A DNA stretch of 64,000 nucleotides from Variovorax sp. PBL-E5 (GTDB lineage: Bacteria > Pseudomonadota > Gammaproteobacteria > Burkholderiales > Burkholderiaceae_C): the NCBI RefSeq assembly GCF_901827185.1, contig NZ_LR594671.1:1054001-1118000 (forward strand). The letters are read 5' to 3'. The position numbers were made by a program, and so were the translations under genes. A model generated the notes under the pieces. The model had not been told where the DNA came from. It ran no database searches and worked only from the letters and a program-made list of their open reading frames with translations. Positions 45,928 to 55,819 of the stretch are shown here, piece by piece; position 1 is the first letter of the stretch, and each line of letters opens with the position of its first letter.

Positions 45928-46719
45928 TCAACTGCCGCCGAACCAGTTGTAGCCCTGGTCTTCCCAATAGCCGCCAGGGTAGGTGTTGGTGACGAAGATC
46001 GCCTTGATGTGCTTCGGGTTCTTGTAGCCCAGCTTGGTCGGCATGCGCAGCTTCATCGGAAAGCCGTACTTCGGCGGCAGCGGCTGGCCGTCATAGGTCA
46101 GCGTGAGCAGCGTCTGCGGGTGCAGCGCCGTGGGCATGTCGATGCTGGTGTAGTAGTCGTCCGCGCACTTGAAGCCGACGTATTTCGCGCTCGTGTCGGC
46201 GCCGATGCGGCGCAGGAAATCGGCGAAGCGCACGCCGCCCCATTTGCCGATCGCGCTCCAGCCTTCGACGCAGATGTGCCGCGTGACCTGATCCTCCTGC
46301 GGCATCGCGCGCAACTCGGCCAGGGTCCAGCTGCGCTTGTCGGCGACCATGCCCGTGACTTCGAGCTTGTAGCCCGCTTCCTCGATCACGCGGACCTCGT
46401 CCTCGCCGTAGTAGGCATTGAACGGAAAGGGGCGCGTGATCATCGAGTCGGGGTAGGTCGGTGCCAGCCGGTTCGGATCGAAGATCCAGCCCTGCACCGT
46501 GTCGTTGAAGCGCGAGATGCGCGTGAGCGCCGCGTCGACTGTCTCGTTGTCGGTGATGCTGCAGCCGCTCAGCAACGACAGGCCGCCCATCGTCAGCGAG
46601 CGTTGCAGGAAGGCGCGGCGGGCCGGCTGGTCGACGCGGCGCGCGATCAGCTTGCGCGCTTCGGCCAGTGCGGCCTCGCTGTCCACGCCGGTGAGCGCGG
46701 GACGCTTGAAGAGCTTCAT
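45928..46719 (-). CDS. Exported molybdopterin-dependent oxidoreductase (sulphite oxidase/MsrP-like fold)
   Basis: The 263-residue protein has a twin-arginine motif (ARRAFLQRS) and a lipobox-like LLSGCS, suggesting a Tat-exported lipoprotein. The molybdopterin domain shows the cofactor cysteine in ICVEGWSAIGKWGGVRFAD and the late FPMKLRMPTKLGYKNPKHIK block. It resembles the YedY/MsrP group, which reduces protein methionine sulphoxide, but the partner here is a b561-type cytochrome rather than MsrQ, so the substrate is open. Its ATG overlaps the cytochrome gene stop as ATGA. Confidence 0.88.
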   Translation of the reverse strand: MKLFKRPALTGVDSEAALAEARKLIARRVDQPARRAFLQRSLTMGGLSLLSGCSITDNETVDAALTRISRFNDTVQGWIFDPNRLAPTYPDSMITRPFPFNAYYGEDEVRVIEEAGYKLEVTGMVADKRSWTLAELRAMPQEDQVTRHICVEGWSAIGKWGGVRFADFLRRIGADTSAKYVGFKCADDYYTSIDMPTALHPQTLLTLTYDGQPLPPKYGFPMKLRMPTKLGYKNPKHIKAIFVTNTYPGGYWEDQGYNWFGGS

Positions 46720-47345
46720 GCGGTGGTCCTCCCGGCGCGGCCGCTCAGCATCGCGAGCAGGGTGCGCGGCACCAGCGCCACCATGACGAGGTGCACGGCC
46801 ACGAAGCCGACCAGCGCCGCCATCGCAACGAAGTGGATGCGGCGCGCGAAGTCGTAGCCGCCCAGCAGTTCGCGCAAGAGCGGAAACTGCACCGACTTCC
46901 ACAGCACCAGGCCCGAAAGCACCAGCAGCGTGATGTCCAGCATCACGAACAGGTAGGCGACACGCTGGACGCTGTTGTAGCGGCGCGGGTCGGCATGCGA
47001 GAGCTGGCCTTTCAACGCCGCCATCGCGTCGTGCCAGATGCCGGCGATCGACAGTGGAAAGAACTTGCGCCAGAGTCGCCCGCTCACGAGGTTCAGAACC
47101 AGGTAGACAACGCCGTTCGCAACCAGCAGCCACATCGCCGCGAAATGCCATTGCAGGGCCCCCCCGAGCCAGCCGCCGAGCGTGATCGAGGCCGGGATCT
47201 CGAACGGAAAGAAAGGCGAGGCGTCGTAGATGCGCCAGCCGCTGGTGACCAGCACCAGCACCGCCAGGGCGTTGAGCCAATGGGCGATTCGCATCCAGGC
47301 CGGATGGATCGGCGTGAGGTCAGATGGGGTGTCGCTGCGGGTCAT
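46716..47345 (-). CDS. Cytochrome b561-type membrane subunit
   Basis: The 209-residue protein has about four to five membrane spans with histidines placed for two b hemes: PAWMRIAHWLNALAVLVLV near the N-terminus, LQWHFAAMWLL, and RRIHFVAMAALVGFVAVHLV near the C-terminus. This matches cytochrome b subunits that pass quinol electrons to periplasmic molybdoenzymes. It is coupled to the molybdoenzyme gene by ATGA. The start is uncertain: ATG 47345 is used, ATG 47366 is possible and neither has a clear Shine-Dalgarno. Confidence 0.88.
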   Translation of the reverse strand: MTRSDTPSDLTPIHPAWMRIAHWLNALAVLVLVTSGWRIYDASPFFPFEIPASITLGGWLGGALQWHFAAMWLLVANGVVYLVLNLVSGRLWRKFFPLSIAGIWHDAMAALKGQLSHADPRRYNSVQRVAYLFVMLDITLLVLSGLVLWKSVQFPLLRELLGGYDFARRIHFVAMAALVGFVAVHLVMVALVPRTLLAMLSGRAGRTTA

Positions 47346-47380
47346 GGGGCGCATTGTTGGGCGCATCCGGTGGCCGTTTC

Positions 47381-47407
47381 ATCACGAAGAGTTCAATTAA
47401 TCGTGAT
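47381..47407. promoter_or_regulatory. Inverted repeat in the divergent cytochrome/response-regulator spacer
   Basis: Arms ATCACGA (47381-47387) and TCGTGAT (47401-47407) are 13 bases apart in the 97-base spacer between the cytochrome b gene and the response regulator gene. The intervening sequence is AT-rich for this genome. It is a reasonable binding site for the neighbouring regulator, controlling both directions. Confidence 0.5.
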
Positions 47408-47442
47408 AACTGCGCCGGCGATATCGCGGGACAATCCGTGCC

Positions 47443-48168
47443 ATGGATCCCGTCAAACGCGTTCTGATCGTCGAGGACGATGCCCACATCGCGGAGCTGC
47501 TGCGCATGCACCTGCGCGACGAGGGCTACGCCGTCGAACATGCGGCCGACGGGCATGCGGGCCTGCGCGAGCTCGAGCGCGGCAACTGGGATGCGCTGAT
47601 CCTCGACCTGATGCTGCCCGGCATCGACGGCCTCGAGATCTGCCGCCGTGCGCGCGCAATGACGCGCTACACGCCGATCATCATCACCAGCGCGCGCTCC
47701 AGCGAAGTGCACCGCATCCTGGGTCTGGAACTGGGCGCCGACGACTACCTGGCCAAGCCCTTCTCGGTGCTGGAGCTGGTGGCGCGCGTGCGGGCCTTGC
47801 TGCGCCGCACCGAGGCGATGGCGCGCAACGCGCGCATGGAGTCGGGCCGGCTCGACCTCGACGCGCTCTGCATCGACCCGGTTGCGCGGGAGGTGCAGGT
47901 CGAGGGCAAGCCCGTCGAGCTCACGCCGCGCGAATTCGACCTGCTCTATTTCTTCGCCCGGCATCCCGGCCGTGTGTTCTCGCGGCTCGATCTGCTCAAC
48001 CAGGTCTGGGGCTACCAGCATGACGGCTACGAGCACACGGTGAACACGCACATCAACCGGCTGCGGCTCAAGGTCGAGACCGATCCGGCCGAGCCGCGCC
48101 GCATCCTCACGGTCTGGGGACGCGGCTACAAGCTGGCCGCGCCGGCGGGCAGCGAGGCGAGCCCATGA
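47443..48168 (+). CDS. OmpR/PhoB family response regulator
   Basis: The 241-residue protein has a receiver domain with the acidic pair in LIVEDDAHIAELL, phospho-acceptor Asp55 in LILDLMLPGIDG, and the lysine in DDYLAKPFS. A winged-helix output domain follows with VELTPREFDLLYFFARHPG and HTVNTHINRLRLKVE. It overlaps the kinase gene by ATGA. A GACAAT hexamer 7 bases before the ATG and the lack of a Shine-Dalgarno suggest a leaderless message. Divergence from the molybdoenzyme genes suggests that it controls the redox island. Confidence 0.94.
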   Translation: MDPVKRVLIVEDDAHIAELLRMHLRDEGYAVEHAADGHAGLRELERGNWDALILDLMLPGIDGLEICRRARAMTRYTPIIITSARSSEVHRILGLELGADDYLAKPFSVLELVARVRALLRRTEAMARNARMESGRLDLDALCIDPVAREVQVEGKPVELTPREFDLLYFFARHPGRVFSRLDLLNQVWGYQHDGYEHTVNTHINRLRLKVETDPAEPRRILTVWGRGYKLAAPAGSEASP

Positions 48169-49631
48169 AGCTGCGCCCGGCTTCGTTGTCGCAACGCCTG
48201 TCCGTGGTGTTCGCGGTGCTGTTGCTGGCTTGCTGCGGCGCGTCGGCCTGGCTGCAGATGGCCGCCAGCGGCCGGCACGAACAGGAGGTGACGCAGCGCC
48301 TGTCCAGCGGCCTTGCGGCCCACATCGCCGGCAATTCGGAGCTGATGCAGCGCGGCGGCCTCAATGAGCCCGCGGTGCGCGACCTGTTCGACAAGCTGAT
48401 GGCGGTGAACCCCAGCGTCGAGGTGTACCTGCTGGCGCCCGATGGCCGCATCGTGGCGCAGGCCGCGCCGCCCGGCCATCTCAAGCGCGAGCGCGTCGAC
48501 GTGGCGCCGATACGGCGCCTGCTGGAAGGCGCTCCGCTGCCGATCGTGGGCGACGATCCGCGCGGAGACGGCGTGCGCAAGGTCTTCAGCGCGGCGCCGC
48601 TCCAGGTCGACGGGCACGATGCGGGCTATGTGTACGTGGTGCTGTCCGGCGAGGACCGCGACGCCGTGGTCGCGAACGTCGCGGCCGGCAGCGTGCTGCG
48701 CGCCACGCTCTGGTCGATCGCGCTGGTCGCGCTGCTGGGTTTGCTGGCGGGGTTGGCGGCCTTCCATCTGATCACGCGGCCCTTGCGCGCGCTGACCGCC
48801 GTGGTGCAGCGCTTCGAGAGCGAAGGCGTGGCCGCGCTCGAAGGCGCCGAGCCGGTGCTCGCGCAGGCGAGCCGCGGCGGCGACGAGATCGCCACGCTGG
48901 GCCAGGCCTTCGCGCAGATGACGCGGCGCATCGCCGAGCAATGGCGCGAGCTCCGCACGCAGGACCAGCAGCGCAGGGAATTGTTCGCCAACATCTCGCA
49001 CGACCTGCGCACGCCGCTCACTTCGCTGCACGGCTATCTCGAGACCTTGCTGCTCAAGGCCGATTCGCTCGCCCCCGACGAGCGGCGCCGCTATCTCGAA
49101 ATCGCGCTGGGCCAGAGCCGCAAGGTCGGGCGGCTGGCGCAGGAGCTGTTCGAACTCGCGCGCCTCGAGTACGGCGTGGTCAAGCCCGAGAAGGAAAGCT
49201 TCGCGCTGGCCGATCTCGTGCAGGACGTGTTCCAGAAATTCGAACTGGCGGCCGAAGCCAGGCAGCAGCGGCTGGTCGCCGACATCCCTTCGGGCCTGCC
49301 CGTCGTCACTGCCGACCTCGGCATGATCGAGCGCGTGCTGACCAATCTGCTCGACAACGCGATCCGTCACACGCCCGCGGGCGGCGAGATCGTGGTCGCG
49401 CTGCGCCAGGACAAGGGCGGCGTCGGCGTCGAGATCAGCGACACCGGCCCCGGCATCCCCGGCGAACTGCGCACCGGCCTTTTCACGCGACCGGTTTTTT
49501 CATCGACCGCCGAGCGCAGCGGCGGCCTCGGCCTGGTCATCGTGCAGAAGATCCTGCAGCTGCATGGCAGCCACATCCACCTGCTGCAGCGCGCCGACAA
49601 GGGCGCCGTCTTCTCCTTCGAGCTGCAATAA
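48165..49631 (+). CDS. Sensor histidine kinase
   Basis: The 488-residue kinase has an N-terminal span, a periplasmic sensor domain of roughly 150 residues, a second span (LWSIALVALLGLLAGLAAFH), a HAMP domain, and a HisKA domain with the phospho-acceptor in ANISHDLRTPLTSLHGYL. The ATPase domain shows the N-box LTNLLDNAIRHTPAGGE and the G-box VEISDTGPGIPGE. The ligand is unknown; oxidative stress is a hypothesis from the neighbours. It ends just before a bidirectional terminator. Confidence 0.93.
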   Translation: MKLRPASLSQRLSVVFAVLLLACCGASAWLQMAASGRHEQEVTQRLSSGLAAHIAGNSELMQRGGLNEPAVRDLFDKLMAVNPSVEVYLLAPDGRIVAQAAPPGHLKRERVDVAPIRRLLEGAPLPIVGDDPRGDGVRKVFSAAPLQVDGHDAGYVYVVLSGEDRDAVVANVAAGSVLRATLWSIALVALLGLLAGLAAFHLITRPLRALTAVVQRFESEGVAALEGAEPVLAQASRGGDEIATLGQAFAQMTRRIAEQWRELRTQDQQRRELFANISHDLRTPLTSLHGYLETLLLKADSLAPDERRRYLEIALGQSRKVGRLAQELFELARLEYGVVKPEKESFALADLVQDVFQKFELAAEARQQRLVADIPSGLPVVTADLGMIERVLTNLLDNAIRHTPAGGEIVVALRQDKGGVGVEISDTGPGIPGELRTGLFTRPVFSSTAERSGGLGLVIVQKILQLHGSHIHLLQRADKGAVFSFELQ

Positions 49632-49663
49632 AAACCGCCGAAGCGACCCGATCTCCAAAAAGA

Positions 49664-49690
49664 AAAAGGCCGCCAAGGCGACCTTTTTTC
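49664..49690. terminator. Bidirectional terminator between the kinase and groEL
   Basis: A stem formed by AAGGCCGCC and GGCGACCTT, with one mismatch, is flanked by an A-run on the left and six T on the right. This suits transcription ending in both directions, for the kinase gene on plus and for groESL on minus. Confidence 0.8.
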
Positions 49691-49699
49691 TGTTCGTGA

Positions 49700-49787
49700 G
49701 GTGCCACCGATCCGGCTAAGCCGGTCGGCAGGCACCGCCCCCGGTAGGGGGAAGGCGTAGGCGACACGAAGTGCGCCGCAGCCTGGG
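49700..49787 (-). repeat. Dispersed intergenic repeat, copy B
   Basis: Read on the minus strand, this element shows CCCAGGCT, CTTCGTGTCGCC, the hairpin CCCCCTACCGGGGGCGG, GTGCCTGC and the hairpin GACCGGCTTAGCCGGATC. The order and spacing match copy A at 4993-5076, with scattered substitutions. It starts 9 bases after the groEL stop codon and ends next to the terminator. Both copies begin close to a gene boundary. Confidence 0.7.
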
Positions 49788-49796
49788 GGCGAGCAA

Positions 49797-51467
<1,671 letters not shown>

Positions 51468-51500
51468 TCAGTTGAGATTGAGTGAGCGGGTGGAAGCGAG

Positions 51501-51791
51501 TTACTTCTCGACGACCGCGAAGAGGTCTTCTTCCTTCATGACCAGCAGTTCGTCGCCGTCGACCTTGACGGTCTGGCCGCTGTACTTGCCGAACAGGACA
51601 CGGTCGCCGACCTTGACGCTCATCGCGCCGAGTTCGCCCTTGTCGTTTTTCTTGCCGGGACCGACGGCCAGCACCTCGCCCTGATCGGGCTTCTCGGCGG
51701 CGGCGTCGGGGATCACGATGCCCGAGGCGGTCTTGGTTTCACTGTCAACACGCTTGACGATCACGCGATCGGCCAAAGGACGAAGTTTCAT
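51501..51791 (-). CDS. groS: Co-chaperonin GroES (10 kDa)
   Basis: The 96-residue lid of the GroEL chamber. It begins [20 protein letters not shown], contains the mobile loop [17 protein letters not shown] and ends [16 protein letters not shown]. An AGGAGA site lies just before the ATG. The operon leader holds a perfect CIRCE operator and an overlapping promoter. Confidence 0.98.
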   Translation of the reverse strand: MKLRPLADRVIVKRVDSETKTASGIVIPDAAAEKPDQGEVLAVGPGKKNDKGELGAMSVKVGDRVLFGKYSGQTVKVDGDELLVMKEEDLFAVVEK

Positions 51792-51872
51792 TGCATCTCC
51801 TGGATAAGAAACTGGTTGGGTTTGGGTGCTGGCGTCACCGCCGGCTTCCGTCGACTGGGGCGAAGGTGCTTG

Positions 51873-51899
51873 TTAGCACTCTGCTTCAGCGAGTGCTAA
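51873..51899. promoter_or_regulatory. CIRCE operator (HrcA binding site) of groESL
   Basis: TTAGCACTC (51873-51881), nine bases, then GAGTGCTAA (51891-51899) is a perfect match to the CIRCE consensus. It lies downstream of and touching the -10 box, so HrcA would block transcription until heat shock. The hrcA gene is not in the window. Confidence 0.95.
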
Positions 51900-51926
51900 T
51901 GATAAGGGTGTTTTGGCGCTTTTCAA
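51899..51926 (-). promoter_or_regulatory. groESL promoter, with sigma32-like elements
   Basis: On the minus strand TTGAAA (51926-51921) and TATCAT (51904-51899) are 16 bases apart, a good sigma70 promoter. The same region reads CTTGAAAA and, 11-12 bases on, CCCTTATC, resembling a sigma32 promoter with a slightly short spacer. Dual control by sigma32 and HrcA is known in betaproteobacteria. Confidence 0.65.
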
Positions 51927-51994
51927 GCTCGGCGGAATGCGCGCGATGCGGGCGGTGAGTCCCTGCGGACCGTTCGGCATTGGATAGGTTCTAA

Positions 51995-52022
51995 AATCAT
52001 CCAATGATTCGATGATTGAATC
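51995..52022. promoter_or_regulatory. Overlapping palindromes at the FadR-like regulator start
   Basis: AATCAT-CCA-ATGATT (51995-52009) and GATTC-N7-GAATC (52006-52022) overlap right after a TAAAAT -10-like box (51992-51997). They are good candidates for autoregulatory binding by the GntR-type protein encoded next. The second palindrome spans an in-frame ATG at 52012, one reason to prefer the ATG at 52039. Confidence 0.5.
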
Positions 52023-52038
52023 GGGCCGCTCCACATCC

Positions 52039-52719
52039 ATGCTCCAGCACGCTCCCAGAGCTTCTCTCTCCAACGCCGCCGCCGACGGCATTCGCGCCGA
52101 GATCGCCAACGGGCGCTGGGCCGTCGGCACCCGCATTCCCATCGAACCCCAGCTCGCGCAGATGCTGGGCGTGAGCCGCGGCACGGTGCGCGAGGCGGTC
52201 AAGACGCTGGTGTCGGGCGGGCTGCTCGAAGTGCGCCAGGGATCGGGCACCTATGTGCGCTCGGATGTGGACGCGTCGGCCAGCCTGCAGAAGCTGCGGC
52301 GCGCCAGCCTGCGCGACCAGTTCGAGCTGCGTTGTGCGCTCGAGGCCGAGGCGGCGCGTCTCGCGGCGCTGCGCCATACCGCCGGCGACCTGCAGCAGCT
52401 TCGAACCCTGCTCGAGCGGCGCGGCCGGGCCGAGGATGCCGGCGGCGCGGCTGGCTTCGTCGATCGCGATCTGGCTTTTCATCTCGCCATCGTCGGCATG
52501 TCCGGCAACCTGGCTCTGGTGGAGACCTGCCGCTTCGTCACGGGCTACATCCGCGAAACCATCGCCGCCACCGCGGCCATCGAACTGCCCGAACCCGACG
52601 AGGCCGCGCACCGGGCCATCGTCGAAGCCATTGCCAGCCGCGACCCGGAACGGGCTGCCGCCACGGTCCGCGCTTTCATGGCGCACATCTCCAAGGCGCT
52701 TGCGTCTGCCACCCCATGA
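52039..52719 (+). CDS. FadR-type GntR family regulator
   Basis: The 226-residue protein has the winged helix ADGIRAEIANGRWAVGTRIP, recognition helix MLGVSRGTVREAVKTLVSGG, the wing LEVRQGSGTYVRS, and an FCD effector domain with the metal-ligand-like residues DRDLAFHLAIVGMSGN and DEAAHRAIVEAIASRD. It overlaps the MFS exporter gene by ATGA and probably regulates it. The start is uncertain: ATG 52012 in frame is also possible and neither has a clear Shine-Dalgarno. Confidence 0.9.
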   Translation: MLQHAPRASLSNAAADGIRAEIANGRWAVGTRIPIEPQLAQMLGVSRGTVREAVKTLVSGGLLEVRQGSGTYVRSDVDASASLQKLRRASLRDQFELRCALEAEAARLAALRHTAGDLQQLRTLLERRGRAEDAGGAAGFVDRDLAFHLAIVGMSGNLALVETCRFVTGYIRETIAATAAIELPEPDEAAHRAIVEAIASRDPERAAATVRAFMAHISKALASATP

Positions 52720-54005
52720 ACTCCACCCCATTCGCCACGCTCCCTGCCGCCGACCTGCTGATCGACGTCGAAGCCGACAACCTTCCGCCGCCCCGCCCGA
52801 CGCCCGCCGGGAGCCGAAGCCGCCAATTGCTGCTGGGCCTGAGCGTCGTGCTGATCGCGTTCAACCTGCGGCCGGTGTTCTCCAGCCTGTCGGTGATGCT
52901 GCCCGAGATCATGGCGGCGACCGGGCTGTCGCCGACGGCGGCCAGCTTTCTCACGACGCTGCCGGTGATCTGTCTGGGCCTGTTCGCGCCGCTCGCGCCC
53001 TGGCTCGGACGCCGCGCCGGGACCGAGCGCACGCTGCTGGGCTGCATGGTGTTGATCCTGGTCGGCACGCTGCTGCGCGGCGCCGGCAGCATCCCGCTGC
53101 TGTTCCTCGCATCGGCGATCGCGGGCACGGGCATTGCGGTCAGCAACGTGCTGCTCTCGGGCCTGGTCAAGCGCGACTTCGCGCGCCACGAAGCGCTCAT
53201 GATGGGCCTGTACACGATGGCGGTGTGCGGCGGTGCCGCCAGCGCCGCCGGCCTCACGGTGCCGCTGTCGCACGCGCTGGGCGGCGGCTGGACGCATGCG
53301 CTGGCGTTGTGGGCGGTGCCGGCGGCGGTCATCACGCTGCTGTGGGCGCCGCAGGCGCTGCCGCTGCGACCGGTGCCCAGCGAATCGGGCTATGCGGTGC
53401 GCGGGCTGTGGCGCGATCGGCTGGCCTGGCAGGTGACCCTGTTCATGGGGCTGCAGTCCTCGCTCGCCTATATCGTCATGGGTTGGCTCGCGCCGATCCT
53501 GCGCGAACGCGGACTGGCCGGTGACGCGGCCGGTTACGTGGTGTCGCTCTCGGTCATCGTCCAGGTGGTCACCTGCCTCGTGGCGCCGTCGATCGCGGTC
53601 CGGTGCCGCAACCAGTCCGGCATGGCGGCCGCCGTCGCCGTGTTCACGGTCGCGGCGATGCTGGGCTGTCTCTTCGCGCCGTTGTCCGGCGTCTGGGGAT
53701 GGGCGGTGCTGCTCGGCATCGCGCAGGGCGCTTCGTTCGCGCTGGCGCTCACGCTGATCGTGCTGCGCTCGCCCGATCCGCATGTCGCCGCGCAGCTCTC
53801 CGGCATGGCGCAGGGCGTGGGCTATCTGATCGCCGCCTGCGGACCGATGCTGGTGGGCCTCTTGCGCGGCTGGAGCGGCAGCTTCGACGCGTCGGGCTTC
53901 CTGTTCGTGGGGGTCGGCGCAGCGATGTTGATCAGTGGGCTGGGGGCCGGTCGTGCGCTGCATGTGCGCACGGTCACGGTCGCGAAGGGAGCGGACGCCC
54001 GGTAG
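52716..54005 (+). CDS. MFS transporter, CynX/NimT family
   Basis: The 429-residue protein has a 35-residue hydrophilic N-terminus and about twelve membrane spans, starting RQLLLGLSVVLIAFNLRPVF. The motif FNLRPVFSSLSVMLPEI and later VVSLSVIVQVVTCLVAPS are typical of the CynX/NimT group, linked in E. coli to cyanate and 2-nitroimidazole transport. The substrate here is unknown. Translational coupling to a FadR-like regulator suggests control by the transported compound. Confidence 0.9.
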   Translation: MNSTPFATLPAADLLIDVEADNLPPPRPTPAGSRSRQLLLGLSVVLIAFNLRPVFSSLSVMLPEIMAATGLSPTAASFLTTLPVICLGLFAPLAPWLGRRAGTERTLLGCMVLILVGTLLRGAGSIPLLFLASAIAGTGIAVSNVLLSGLVKRDFARHEALMMGLYTMAVCGGAASAAGLTVPLSHALGGGWTHALALWAVPAAVITLLWAPQALPLRPVPSESGYAVRGLWRDRLAWQVTLFMGLQSSLAYIVMGWLAPILRERGLAGDAAGYVVSLSVIVQVVTCLVAPSIAVRCRNQSGMAAAVAVFTVAAMLGCLFAPLSGVWGWAVLLGIAQGASFALALTLIVLRSPDPHVAAQLSGMAQGVGYLIAACGPMLVGLLRGWSGSFDASGFLFVGVGAAMLISGLGAGRALHVRTVTVAKGADAR

Positions 54006-54016
54006 GCGCCGCGGAA

Positions 54017-54754
54017 TCATCCGGCGGCGGGTTGGCGGCGCAGCACGGTCAGCCGCAGGGTCGCTCGCAGATCGAAGCCCAGGCTGGCATAGAGCGCGAT
54101 CGCCGAGTCGTTGTCTTTGAAGGCATGCAGGAAGGGGATCTCGCCGCGCGCAGCGATGCGCGCGGACACGGCCGTCACCAGCGCGCGCGCCAGGCCCCGT
54201 CCGCGAACATCCGGATGCGTGCACACCGCGCTGACCTCGGCGTTCCCGTCGAGATGCATGCGCTCGCCGGCCATGGCGACAAGGCGGCCGTTCTCCCGCA
54301 CGCCGAGAAACGCGCCGAGTTCCTGCGTGCGGCTGCTGAAAGGGCCCGGCTTCGTCAACTCGGCCAGGGCTCGCATGTCCGTCGCATCGTCCGGCCCGAG
54401 CGGCGCCATCCGAGGGTCTGCGGCCTGATCGCCGGAAGGCTTCGACTGCACCATCTGCACGATGGGTTTCTGCAGGAGGATTTCGAATTCGGCCGTGGGC
54501 GCCACGTCGCCGGCCGTGACCAGCGCCACCTGCTCGCCCGGCGTCAGCAGCCCGGCCAACGCACGGAAACCGGCGGCCGATGCATCGACCATCGCGCCGA
54601 AGGGGGCGAACTCCGCCGGATATCGCCGTGCCGCGCCGTCGCCGAGCGCGAGCGCGGCCTGATGGCGGTGCGTGAGCGCGCTCCAGATGACGTTGTCCAG
54701 CGGGTGTGCGGCGGGCATGGGGATGGATGAATCGGAGGATGGTGCGGTCGGCAT
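54017..54754 (-). CDS. GNAT family N-acetyltransferase
   Basis: The 245-residue protein has an N-terminal region of about 110 residues and a C-terminal GNAT domain with motif A as VSAVCTHPDVRGRGLARALVTAV and motif B with LHAFKDNDSAIALYASLGF. The acyl acceptor is unknown. ATG 54754 is used, but ATG 54718 (233 residues) is equally possible: a TAAACT hexamer lies immediately upstream of 54754 and there is no Shine-Dalgarno at either site. It converges on the MFS gene 11 bases away. Confidence 0.86.
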   Translation of the reverse strand: MPTAPSSDSSIPMPAAHPLDNVIWSALTHRHQAALALGDGAARRYPAEFAPFGAMVDASAAGFRALAGLLTPGEQVALVTAGDVAPTAEFEILLQKPIVQMVQSKPSGDQAADPRMAPLGPDDATDMRALAELTKPGPFSSRTQELGAFLGVRENGRLVAMAGERMHLDGNAEVSAVCTHPDVRGRGLARALVTAVSARIAARGEIPFLHAFKDNDSAIALYASLGFDLRATLRLTVLRRQPAAG

Positions 54755-54856
54755 GAGGCAGTTTAGTGCGGCGCTTTTCCGGATGCGCCCGGTGAGGTCG
54801 GACAATGGCGCCCGGCGGGTCACGCTCACGCCCCTGACTGCACGGAGAATGCCGCG

Positions 54857-55819
54857 ATGCAAAGCACCCACGACAACGCCGCCAGCTGGCCGATGCTGGA
54901 CTACGCGGCATGGCGCGACACCGCGCTCACCTTCCAGCTCTGGACGCAGATCGTCGGCAAGGTGCGGCTCGCGCTCACGCCCTGGCTCAACCACGGCTGG
55001 CATGTGCCGCTGTACGTCAATGCGCACGGCTTCGGCACCTCGCCGATCCATGCGGGCGCGGGCCTGATCGAGATCGACTTCGACCTGCTCGCGCAGCGGC
55101 TGGTCGTGCGCACGTCAGAGGGGCCGGACCGCGGCTTTGCGCTCGAACCGATGTCGGTCGCCACCTTCCATCGCCGCGTCATGGCCGAGCTCGATGCGGT
55201 CGGCGTGCGCGTCGCGATCGATGGCCTGCCCAACGAAGTGCCCGCGCCCATCCGTTTCACCGACGACGAGGTGCATGCCGCTTACGACGCCCAGGCGGTG
55301 CAGGCGTTCTGGCGTGCGCTCGTGCAGGTGGACCGCGTCTTTCGCCTGTTCCGCACCGCCTTCCTCGGCAAGTCGAGCCCGGTGCATCTGTTCTGGGGCA
55401 GCTTCGATCTGGCCGTCACGCGCTTTTCCGGGCGCGCCGCGCCGCTGCATCCGGGCGGCATCGCGGGCCTGCCGGACGCCGTCACGCGTGAAGCCTATTC
55501 GCATGAAGTGAGCAGCGCGGGCTTCTGGCCCGGCAACGATGCGTCCCCCGGCGCAGCCTTCTATTCGTATGCGTATCCGACGCCGGAGGGCTTCGATCGC
55601 GCGGTGGTCGAGCCGGCCGGCGCGGTCTGGGCGCCGGCGATGGGCGAGTGGCTGCTGCCGTACGACGTGGTTCGCAGCGCGGCCGATCCCGATGCCGCCT
55701 TGCTGCGCTTTCTCGAGACGACCTACCGCGCGGCGGCAAGCCTTGCGCAATGGGACCGCGACCTCGAGTGCGGCCTCGGCGTTCCGCGCCGTCCCCGTCC
55801 CGTGCGCCAGAGCCCATGA
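54857..55819 (+). CDS. DUF5996 family protein
   Basis: This 320-residue soluble protein matches what I recall of DUF5996: WPMLDYAAWRDTALTFQLWTQIVGK interrupted early, LTPWLNHGWHVPLYVNAHG, LDLAVTRFSGR-like FDLAVTRFSGRAAP, and AFYSYAYPTPEGF near the C-terminus. Function is unknown. GGAG lies upstream of the ATG, with a GACAAT -10-like box at about 54803. It overlaps the next dehydrogenase gene by ATGA, so the two are cotranscribed. Confidence 0.85.
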   Translation: MQSTHDNAASWPMLDYAAWRDTALTFQLWTQIVGKVRLALTPWLNHGWHVPLYVNAHGFGTSPIHAGAGLIEIDFDLLAQRLVVRTSEGPDRGFALEPMSVATFHRRVMAELDAVGVRVAIDGLPNEVPAPIRFTDDEVHAAYDAQAVQAFWRALVQVDRVFRLFRTAFLGKSSPVHLFWGSFDLAVTRFSGRAAPLHPGGIAGLPDAVTREAYSHEVSSAGFWPGNDASPGAAFYSYAYPTPEGFDRAVVEPAGAVWAPAMGEWLLPYDVVRSAADPDAALLRFLETTYRAAASLAQWDRDLECGLGVPRRPRPVRQSP

